From Candidatus Yanofskybacteria bacterium RIFCSPLOWO2_01_FULL_49_17 (lineage in GTDB: Bacteria > Patescibacteriota > Minisyncoccia > 2-02-FULL-40-12 > GWA2-44-9), in the NCBI GenBank assembly GCA_001795695.1, contig MGKO01000006.1, positions 1-46,828 of the forward strand: a DNA stretch of 46,828 nucleotides. Direction: 5' to 3'. Position numbers and translations under genes: made by a program. Each line of letters opens with the position of its first letter. The stretch's first letter is position 1. A model generated the notes under the pieces. That model did no database searches. It saw only the letters and a program-made list of their open reading frames with translations, and had not been told where the DNA came from. Of this stretch, positions 37,825 to 45,373 are shown in pieces.

Positions 37825-40800
37825 TTACTTGGAGAGAACATCTGTCACAGCCAGACCAGTGAGCAAACCGTCGCCCATCCAGTCGCCCGTCGTGCCATCG
37901 GTGTTATGCGATGGAGCGGACGAGTCGGACCAGAGGAAGCTCGGATTTACGTCTGAACCCCAGCCATCGTTCGGACTGAACGAAGTGGCTATGGCTGCCG
38001 TGGCGAAGGTCGAGCCGCTCGGGTTGGCAATGCTGGTGACGATTGAATCGCCAGCCACATTTGCTCCGCCAACGTTGCCTCTTAACTCCAAGATTGTTGA
38101 AGTTCCAGCAGCAACTGACCTTTCATTGGCAAACACGAAGGCCACCGTTCCGGTACCAGCGCTGGCAACATTGAAGTTGTGGCTGGCCGTCGCGTAGCCG
38201 TACCCCGACAAGGCCGAGGTGGAAGCCGTGGAGGTGATGTTGACGCCATTCTCCCATAGCTGCCAGCCGCTTCCGGCAATGGTCGGATTGGCCGTGGCCG
38301 TCACCGTGAACGCGACTTTGCGCCACGTGATCGCGCCGCCGTTAGCAGTTACTTTCTGTTTGAACAGGGTCTGCGTGCCCGAGGCCAGTAGCGTTGAAGG
38401 CATGGCATCGCTACCAGTCGCTTTCGCGAATGATGGGTAGCCGCTAACCACGTAGTTGCTGTTGCCCTGATAAGTGGACGTGCTGACAACGCTCGTGGTA
38501 ATAGTGCCCGCGCCGTTGCGGTACTTGAGGTGCGACAACTGGACCAGCACTAATCCGCCGGTATCGGTGCCGTACGAAGGACCGATATTGCTGAACAAGA
38601 CATCAACCGTGTAGGTCTTGGTGCCGCCGGATAGCGGGATGGAGCGATTTACTCCCAGGAACGAGAGGGAGTTGGATACACCCGGATTACCGATATTGGC
38701 GCTACTAACAACCACTCCGTTTTCCTTCAAATATGCTGTACCTACCGCGTTAGATGACGACGCCACCGTTGACGAAAGCTTGAAGACAGCATCATCCAGC
38801 GTGAAGTTATCGTACTGCGGAGCCAAGGTGAAGGAATACACCGCCGCCTGCTGACCGCCTTGAATTACCTTGTTGGCCGGGATAGAACCATTGTTCAGGA
38901 CCAATGAACCGGTGGCGCTGGTAATGGTCTGACCAGCCGCGTCATCCGCGGTCGTGGATGTGCTTGAATCCGTAGTCAAGCCCGAAGCGCCCAAGTTAGA
39001 CACCATATTGGCCGTGCCGGTTGAAGAACCGATATCGGCATAGGCATCAACTCTCCAGACCTTCGTCTTCGGAATGGTAAAGCTTAGCGAATAACTGTTG
39101 CTGGCGGTGCCGGAGATGGTTGACTTCGGCGTGGTCGTCAACACCAGCGAACCGGCGTCGTTGTATATCTTCAAGAAGACGTTGGTCATGTCGGCCGCTT
39201 GGAAAGCGCCGGTGTTGTTCTGGTTAGAGACGTCAAGGTTGATGGCATTGACGTTAACATTCTCTGAAGTAGCCGCCGTCAAGTTATACGAGCCGAACTT
39301 ATATTGCGTTTGCGGAGTAACTATGGACTGGTTTGCGTAGCCGGTGTACTTGGACACCGTGAACGAACCGGTCTTGATGGTCAGCGTGCTGCCGACCGTC
39401 GGGGCGGTGTTGCCGAAGTAGCCAAGCGATTTCACGCGCTGGACGTTGGACGAACCGGCGATGATCTGGGCAATGATGGTGTCATTGGCACTCGCGTTGT
39501 TCGTGCCAGTGTTATCGTAGATATCCGCTCGGACATCAACGATGCGCGGCGTGCCCGGAGTAACGATGAGCGATGAGCCCAAGTTATACTCGGTATACGC
39601 CGTGCCGGCGCTGCAGGATGCCGTTGTGGCAACTGAATCTTCGCAGAGAGACGCCAAAGAACCGATTTGATTGCCATCAGCATAGATGGCGCCGTTGCGC
39701 AGAGACATCAATGAATTGATATCCGTGCCGCCGGCCGTGAAGCTTGCTCTCAAATTCTCAAACTTCAACGGTTCGCCGAAGGCCTCAAACTTATAGGTCA
39801 CTAGTTTTACCCCGGTCGCCGTGGCAACGACGTCACCGGACGGTGAATCGTTGGCCTTGGTGATGGTTATAGTGCCCACGTTGATTGACTGCTCATAGGT
39901 GGCGTTCGGCGCGGATGCCGGGAAGGTGCCTGTGGCCAGGACTGCTTGTCCGTACTGCGAATCAACCACATAGATATCCGGCTTCTGACGGAGGGAAATG
40001 GTGAATTTCTTGTTGGAACCGCCGATCACGTCACCGATCAATTTGATCTGACGAGTGCCGGCAGTCATCTTTACGCCGGAACCAAGGTCAAAGACCAGAT
40101 AGCCGTTGGCGTCCTGTAGCGCGACAGCGGAACCGGCCTGCACGCCATCCACGTAGAGACGGAAGTTTCGCAGGTCACCGATGACCACTGAACCGATAAC
40201 ACGAAGCTGGAGCGACTTCAGCCATACATCCTGGTTGCCCACGGTGATGGAGCTCTGCCACATGTTGTAGTCATTCTGGGGGTCAAGGGTAACATCAGCG
40301 CTGGTACCGGCCGGCGTTGGCGCGCCGACTGCCACCGTCGCGAAGTTGCTCGGCGCCGTCGCGATGGTCATCAAGTTACCCGACAAGCTCACGGCATTGC
40401 CGTTGAAGCTCGCGAGCTGAACACCAACGGTCTGGCCGGAAGTTGAGCTAGCGATATCGGCCTTGACCGAGATGTTAGCTGAACCACTTACGGTGAACAA
40501 ACCGCCTGTGTCGCTGAAGGTGATCTTGCCCTGCGACACGGTCGCGGAATCGGTAAGTCGCTTGGAACCGTTATACAGATAGACATTTGATAATGTGGTA
40601 TCTGCCGAAACACCGACTCGGTTCAAGACAAGGGTGGTGACTGTACCACTGCCGGTAAAGGCAAAGTGGGCCAGATCAGCAGAGGCCTGTCCGGCAATAA
40701 GGGTGTTGGAGGCCGGATTATCAGAGGAAATACCTACTGACAAAGGACTTGCTACTGGGGTTGAAGTTGAAACTGAACCGCCTCGTGCATATGCGGGAAC

Positions 40801-41328
40801 CTGACTTACTGAAGTGTAATTGGATCCCACTGAATACAGGGCAAATTCGGCGGCGTTGATGACGAATACTTTCTTGAAGAAATTCGGATCGTCCGCGACC
40901 GCTTGCGCGCCGGAGGTGTTAACCCAGTGCAATGAGGCCACGTCTTCTCCGGTTGTCTCCAATCCATAGACCTTTTCATCTCCGTCAACTCGGAATAAGC
41001 CGGAGGTTGGGAACGCGTCTCTCGTTGCCGAAGCTACGTTCTTCACTGCGGCAAATCCTCCAAGGTGTCCATAGAGATTGAAGATCTGGGGACTCAAGAA
41101 TAACCTCTTGTATCCTTGCTCGTTGACGATATAAACATCCGGATCGTCAGAACCGGCCGCGCTGATCGTGTCGCCTTCCGTAAGGCCGTAATCAGACGGG
41201 GTCGCGGCAATGGCGCCCAAGGGGGCCAACGCGGCGAAACCTGACAGCGACAACACGGTCGCTATCGAAGTTAGAGAAGCAACGGTCTTTGACAGAGCGT
41301 TGCTCACTCCGTTTAATGATTTACTCAT
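37825..41328 (-). CDS. S-layer-like secreted surface protein; start corrected to MSKSLNGV
   Basis: Signal-peptide-like N-terminus (VASLTSIATVLSLSGFAALAPLGAIAA), DPDVYIVNEQGYKRLFLSPQIFNLYGHLGGF, long Ser/Thr/Ala/Gly-rich beta-type repeats. Confidence 0.8.
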   Translation of the reverse strand: MSKSLNGVSNALSKTVASLTSIATVLSLSGFAALAPLGAIAATPSDYGLTEGDTISAAGSDDPDVYIVNEQGYKRLFLSPQIFNLYGHLGGFAAVKNVASATRDAFPTSGLFRVDGDEKVYGLETTGEDVASLHWVNTSGAQAVADDPNFFKKVFVINAAEFALYSVGSNYTSVSQVPAYARGGSVSTSTPVASPLSVGISSDNPASNTLIAGQASADLAHFAFTGSGTVTTLVLNRVGVSADTTLSNVYLYNGSKRLTDSATVSQGKITFSDTGGLFTVSGSANISVKADIASSTSGQTVGVQLASFNGNAVSLSGNLMTIATAPSNFATVAVGAPTPAGTSADVTLDPQNDYNMWQSSITVGNQDVWLKSLQLRVIGSVVIGDLRNFRLYVDGVQAGSAVALQDANGYLVFDLGSGVKMTAGTRQIKLIGDVIGGSNKKFTISLRQKPDIYVVDSQYGQAVLATGTFPASAPNATYEQSINVGTITITKANDSPSGDVVATATGVKLVTYKFEAFGEPLKFENLRASFTAGGTDINSLMSLRNGAIYADGNQIGSLASLCEDSVATTASCSAGTAYTEYNLGSSLIVTPGTPRIVDVRADIYDNTGTNNASANDTIIAQIIAGSSNVQRVKSLGYFGNTAPTVGSTLTIKTGSFTVSKYTGYANQSIVTPQTQYKFGSYNLTAATSENVNVNAINLDVSNQNNTGAFQAADMTNVFLKIYNDAGSLVLTTTPKSTISGTASNSYSLSFTIPKTKVWRVDAYADIGSSTGTANMVSNLGASGLTTDSSTSTTADDAAGQTITSATGSLVLNNGSIPANKVIQGGQQAAVYSFTLAPQYDNFTLDDAVFKLSSTVASSSNAVGTAYLKENGVVVSSANIGNPGVSNSLSFLGVNRSIPLSGGTKTYTVDVLFSNIGPSYGTDTGGLVLVQLSHLKYRNGAGTITTSVVSTSTYQGNSNYVVSGYPSFAKATGSDAMPSTLLASGTQTLFKQKVTANGGAITWRKVAFTVTATANPTIAGSGWQLWENGVNITSTASTSALSGYGYATASHNFNVASAGTGTVAFVFANERSVAAGTSTILELRGNVGGANVAGDSIVTSIANPSGSTFATAAIATSFSPNDGWGSDVNPSFLWSDSSAPSHNTDGTTGDWMGDGLLTGLAVTDVLSK

Positions 41329-41794
41329 TGTTTTTTTATTTTTTATTTCTGGTCGGCGACCCAAGCACTAGACGTAAAACGTATAACACTAGGGAGCAGA
41401 ACAGAATTTAATTACAACTGAAACTTTCTTTTTGGAACCTTGAGGACTTGTTCATCCAGGCCTTTCTCGACCCGCCCATGATAGGAACACCCTCTTAAAC
41501 CGAAAGGTCCCGACTAAACTAAAAGGGAATTGACTTTCTATACTATACTATATTATCTGTCTAATTGTCTTTACTGTCTTTCTGGTTTTTAATGTCCGTT
41601 CCTTGCCTAAGCTGCCTGCCTTTGGTCTCGACATTTCGATATGTCGATATTTCGAGTTACAAGGGCAGAAAGCTTACAAACGAATAAATAACCGTGGCCG
41701 GGTTATTCTCGTTTTGACTTTATTGGCATTGCATTTTACTGCTTATTTTTGGCTTTATATCTGACTTATTTAGTATCTACAACCTCTCCTATCC

Positions 41795-41823
41795 ATGATA
41801 TCGCATAACGTTTTCCGCGTCAA
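41795..41823 (-). promoter_or_regulatory. Candidate sigma70-type promoter for the S-layer-like gene
   Basis: Minus strand TTGACG-N17-TATCAT, about 470 nt upstream of the start codon. Confidence 0.55.
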
Positions 41824-41898
41824 TCTTATGATATCCACTTGTCTAGAACCTATTCTAAGCCCTTTATCTACCCCCGACAATAGCAAAAATGTGGATAA

Positions 41899-42507
41899 TT
41901 AAATTGTTATCTGGTCCCTCATTTTATCAAAGGTTTTATTGCCTATGCCCTTTACCTCTTTAATATCCTCAATAACCCGAAAAGGGCCATTTGTCTCCCT
42001 GTAATCAATGATCCTCTGGGCTATTACCGGGCCCACCCCTATTATTGCCTGCAATTCGTCATAATCGGCCGTATTGATGTTTATCTTAGATGATGACTGG
42101 CCGGTGGCTGTTGATGACAACGCTTGGTTGGGGGTCATTGTTACAAGCGGGGTTGGTGACACTGCCGCAGTTGGTGTCACCAACTCCGGAGTTGGTGACA
42201 CCAACTGCGCAGAGTTGCCGGCCGTAGCGTTATCGGCAGTAATTGGGACCGTTTGGTTAGCGCCACCGGTGACATCAACTGGAACTGGTGACACCAAGTT
42301 CCTGGCACTAGTGCCAGGAACTCCGGAAGTTGGTGGCACTAACTTTGAGTTCGTGGCACTAACTTCCGACGATGTGCCGGGAGCGACGGCTGTGACCCCT
42401 ATCAAAGACAGGAGCCGATCAAAGCCATATGAAGGCCGACTCATGATGAAAGTGATGATGAAAACTGCCGCCAGCCCGCCGATGATGGTCGGCCTCCTTG
42501 GTTCCAT
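41899..42507 (-). CDS. ComEA-like membrane-anchored helix-hairpin-helix DNA-binding protein with P/T-rich linker
   Basis: KININTADYDELQAIIGVGPVIAQRIIDYRETNGPFRVIEDIKEVKGIGNKTFDKMRDQI; N-terminal hydrophobic segment. Confidence 0.87.
   Translation of the reverse strand: MEPRRPTIIGGLAAVFIITFIMSRPSYGFDRLLSLIGVTAVAPGTSSEVSATNSKLVPPTSGVPGTSARNLVSPVPVDVTGGANQTVPITADNATAGNSAQLVSPTPELVTPTAAVSPTPLVTMTPNQALSSTATGQSSSKININTADYDELQAIIGVGPVIAQRIIDYRETNGPFRVIEDIKEVKGIGNKTFDKMRDQITI
42166..42209. repeat. 44-bp perfect palindrome inside the ComEA-like linker
   Basis: cgcagttggtgtcaccaactccggagttggtgacaccaactgcg. Confidence 0.95.
42297..42322. repeat. 26-bp perfect palindrome inside the ComEA-like linker
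   Basis: agttcctggcactagtgccaggaact. Confidence 0.95.
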
Positions 42508-42524
42508 GCCGATATTTTATCTTT

Positions 42525-43136
42525 TTAGCGAACCGCCGAATAGTGGGTAGAGCTCTTGCCCGATTCTTTTGAAACAATCCCTCGGCCGACCAGCTCCTTC
42601 AAGTTTCTTTTGATGGTCCTCTGGGATATCGCGCCGAATTGGGCAAGAATATCTTTTGTTCTCACTCGACGCTCGTTGCGGATGAAGCCCAGTATCTCCT
42701 CGCGCACCTGATTGGTCCTTCGGGTCCGTTCCGGAAATTTGACTGCGGGTTCAGGTTCAATTTTTTGAGCGGGTGGTTCGGCCGACGCCAGAGTTTCCTT
42801 CTTTTTCTCCGCATCCGCGGAAGTTTCAGGGGGCTTCATGGCGCGCAAAACGGAAAGTTTGTCCTTAAGCAGAAGCTCCCGGCAGGGGAGTATCAATAAT
42901 TTATTTCCGATCTCAAGATGCTCAAGCTGATTCAATAGTTCCAATAAAGAGTTTATCTCATAGAGTAATGGATGATATTGTGCGACGTTAATACACTGGC
43001 TGGCCTTGATAAAATTCTTGAGTTTGTTATCCAGTGACGCCGCAAAAAAATCATCTTTTATGTCCTGCCGCAATCGGACGCAGGAAAGTATTATTTCCGT
43101 GAATAACGAGAATCTCTCTTTGTCCTCTTTTGCCAT
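42525..43136 (-). CDS. Winged-helix (DeoR-like) C-terminal domain protein; start corrected to MAKEDKERF
   Basis: NQVREEILGFIRNERRVRTKDILAQFGAISQRTIKRNLKELVGRGIVSKES. Confidence 0.7.
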   Translation of the reverse strand: MAKEDKERFSLFTEIILSCVRLRQDIKDDFFAASLDNKLKNFIKASQCINVAQYHPLLYEINSLLELLNQLEHLEIGNKLLILPCRELLLKDKLSVLRAMKPPETSADAEKKKETLASAEPPAQKIEPEPAVKFPERTRRTNQVREEILGFIRNERRVRTKDILAQFGAISQRTIKRNLKELVGRGIVSKESGKSSTHYSAVR

Positions 43137-43231
43137 GACTGACAATATCGGCCAAAGAGTTTTTTTGGTCAACCCTCCCCCGCCGGGGAACCTTAAAGTT
43201 ATCCGCAACAGCGGAACAACATCAATGTTTA

Positions 43232-43711
43232 TTATTGTATGGCTAAGAGTTCAACTTCAAATATCAGAGTGGCGTCGGGCGGGATGACGCCGCCGATGCC
43301 TTGAGAACCGTAAGCGATGGAGGCCGGAATGGTCAATCGCCTCTTGCCTCCGACCTGCATCCCGGCCACGCCTTCGTCCCAGCCCTTGATGACCTGGCTG
43401 GCGCCCAACAAAAAGCTGAAGGGCTGGCCATGGTCATATGAACTGTCAAACTTGGTCCCGTTCTCCAGCCAGCCGGTATAGTGGACGGAGACCGTATTCC
43501 CCGACTTAGCCGCCGGGCCGGTACCCACAACTTGGTCCTCTATTTTCAATCCACTGGGCTTGGTCTCGCTCCGAACGGGTGTCGGAGAGGCCGTCGGGGT
43601 CGGAGTTGGCGAAGGACTGGTCTCGGGTCCGCTCCCCTTCCTGATAAAAAGCCGGATGCCGACAGCAACCACCGCAATTAGAATTATGTAGATAAGAATG
43701 TTCTTTACCAT
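43232..43711 (-). CDS. Membrane-anchored FKBP-type peptidyl-prolyl isomerase
   Basis: VSVHYTGWLENGTKFDSSYDHGQPFSFLLGASQVIKGWDEGVAGMQVGGKRRLTIPASIAYGSQGIGGVIPPDATLIFEVELL. Confidence 0.95.
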   Translation of the reverse strand: MVKNILIYIILIAVVAVGIRLFIRKGSGPETSPSPTPTPTASPTPVRSETKPSGLKIEDQVVGTGPAAKSGNTVSVHYTGWLENGTKFDSSYDHGQPFSFLLGASQVIKGWDEGVAGMQVGGKRRLTIPASIAYGSQGIGGVIPPDATLIFEVELLAIQ

Positions 43712-43713
43712 AT

Positions 43714-44622
43714 TTATCTTGGCTTCACCGGATACAATAACGGGTCAATAGTTCGATCAAAACAGCTTCGGCCGGTTTCATGTTGCCAATTATAGAATAT
43801 CTGCTCAGGCGGAAACACCGGTTTGGCGATGCTGGGATCGGCCTGGCTGGGCAGATTAAAGACGGCGCAAAGCTGGAATGCTCTGGCCCCGGTACGGATA
43901 TATTCGTACTTCTCCCCTGTTTGCGGGTCGCTCGGCACAGCAAAGCCGGATATGGGATCATTCAGTTCCGACAGTGCGGCGGGCAGAGAACCTTTCTGTT
44001 GCCAATAATAGACCAGCCGGTCCTGGGTGTTTTGGAGGTTGCCTATCTTCTGTTGGTCAAACCGGATAAGACGCTGGCTGGCCGGTGAACCGGCCTTGTA
44101 GAAACCGAATACGACCGCCGCCGCCACGACAACCACAATAACGGCCTGAAAAGCTTTCCGCGGATAGGCGCGCGCTTTTATTTCGGACAGATAATAGAAG
44201 AGGGACGAACCGGCGATGAAGAACACGGTCAGTATCTTCAGGAGGAAGGGAGTGGTCAGGTCGCCTTGCAGGAAATTATAGATGAGCGTCACCAGGTCCC
44301 CTATTACCACTAGGCCGGCGGCGAACACGGTCAGATACATCAGCCATTTGCGGAGCTTGGAATCGCGCTTTTCCGGATTAGTAACCACGTCCTTGTGCAG
44401 AAATGTTGAGACCCAGAAAAACACCGGGAACACTATGATAAGGGTGGCCAAGGCCATCCGAATGCCGCCGTAATTGACAGAAGCATACGGGTTAAGCGGG
44501 TCGGGAAATCTGATGTCTATCAGGCCGAAAACGAGAGCCCCGAAGCTGATGGCGCTGGCCACCAAAGTGATTATTGAAAGCAGATACAGGAACGTGTCCC
44601 GCGGAGTGTTTTTTATATCCAT
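43714..44622 (-). CDS. DUF5671-like polytopic membrane protein
   Basis: DTFLYLLSIITLVASAISFGALVFGLIDIRFPDPLNP...GGIRMALATLIIVFPVFFW, followed by a C-terminal soluble domain. Confidence 0.7.
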   Translation of the reverse strand: MDIKNTPRDTFLYLLSIITLVASAISFGALVFGLIDIRFPDPLNPYASVNYGGIRMALATLIIVFPVFFWVSTFLHKDVVTNPEKRDSKLRKWLMYLTVFAAGLVVIGDLVTLIYNFLQGDLTTPFLLKILTVFFIAGSSLFYYLSEIKARAYPRKAFQAVIVVVVAAAVVFGFYKAGSPASQRLIRFDQQKIGNLQNTQDRLVYYWQQKGSLPAALSELNDPISGFAVPSDPQTGEKYEYIRTGARAFQLCAVFNLPSQADPSIAKPVFPPEQIFYNWQHETGRSCFDRTIDPLLYPVKPR

Positions 44623-44628
44623 AATGCT

Positions 44629-44657
44629 AATATACGAATTTTATGCGAATGATGCAA
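44629..44657 (-). promoter_or_regulatory. Candidate promoter for a leaderless transcript of 43714-44622, lying within an ATGCGAAT/ATGCAAAT repeat
   Basis: Minus strand TTGCAT-N17-TATATT, ending 6 nt before ATG. Confidence 0.45.
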
Positions 44658-44711
44658 ATATACCAAAATCGCATGTGCGCATTTGCATTGCCGCAGGCGC
44701 GCTATTCGCAT
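44643..44711. repeat. Nested inverted repeats between divergent genes
   Basis: atgcgaat (44643-44650)/attcgcat (44704-44711) enclosing atgcaaat (44652-44659)/atttgcat (44681-44688). Confidence 0.75.
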
Positions 44712-44719
44712 GCTTTTCT

Positions 44720-44747
44720 TTGATGTTGTTAATTTTAGTTGTATTAT
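44720..44747 (+). promoter_or_regulatory. Candidate promoter for 44780-45373
   Basis: TTGATG-N16-TATTAT; SD gaggag (44765-44770) before ATG 44780. Confidence 0.45.
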
Positions 44748-44779
44748 AACCGCAGTAATCCTTAGAGGAGTTGACAATC

Positions 44780-45373
44780 ATGAAACTAAGCCAAGGCCAG
44801 AAGATGTGGCTGGCAACCGCATTGTCCAGCTACGCCCGGCGGCTTATTGCCAGATACGGTGTGGATGAGTTTTTCAAGACCGACCTGGGGCGGATGCTCC
44901 ACGATCTGCCCTCCTTCAAGAAACATGTTCTGGAAACGGGTCTGCATTCCGGCGCCGCCACGATCTCGTATGTGATCCCGGAAGCCGGTTTCTGGGGCCG
45001 TTTCTTCAATGAGACACTGACTGACGTTCCGTCGGAAGTGGCCAAGAACATGATGAACGGACTTCCGGCCGGAGATCGCGAATCGTTGCTGAAGAAGATC
45101 CTGTCTCTCGGCGAAGGAACCGTCAAAGAGACGGTGATCTGGGCCGAAGGTCTGCCTGAAGAAGAACTAATCGCGGCCAAAAAAGAGATGGAGCGCATGA
45201 CCGCCCAAGAGATAGGCGTTCTCGTCGGTTCCGGCCAAGCCGAGAAATTGCTTGGCCTCTTCGGAAGCAAAAGGCCGGATGGTCCGGCTAAAACCAGCAA
45301 GTTCACCGAAAGTCTCTCCCGACTGAACGATCGGCTAGAAGAGAAGCTCTCGCGAGAGGAGAAGAAGGCATGA
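44780..45373 (+). CDS. Uncharacterised protein; start corrected to ATG 44780
   Basis: MKLSQGQKMWLATALSSYARRLIARYGVDEFF...; strong SD; 4-bp ATGA overlap with the next ORF. Confidence 0.65.
   Translation: MKLSQGQKMWLATALSSYARRLIARYGVDEFFKTDLGRMLHDLPSFKKHVLETGLHSGAATISYVIPEAGFWGRFFNETLTDVPSEVAKNMMNGLPAGDRESLLKKILSLGEGTVKETVIWAEGLPEEELIAAKKEMERMTAQEIGVLVGSGQAEKLLGLFGSKRPDGPAKTSKFTESLSRLNDRLEEKLSREEKKA

Noticed and set aside
38618-39683. Multiple antisense ORFs within the S-layer-like gene
   Set aside because: Low-complexity shadows of a long biased ORF, no recognisable domains.
42074-42550. 158-aa plus-strand ORF over the ComEA-like gene
   Set aside because: Antisense shadow of the repetitive P/T-rich linker (GVGDT repeats); the minus-strand frame has the clear HHH domain.
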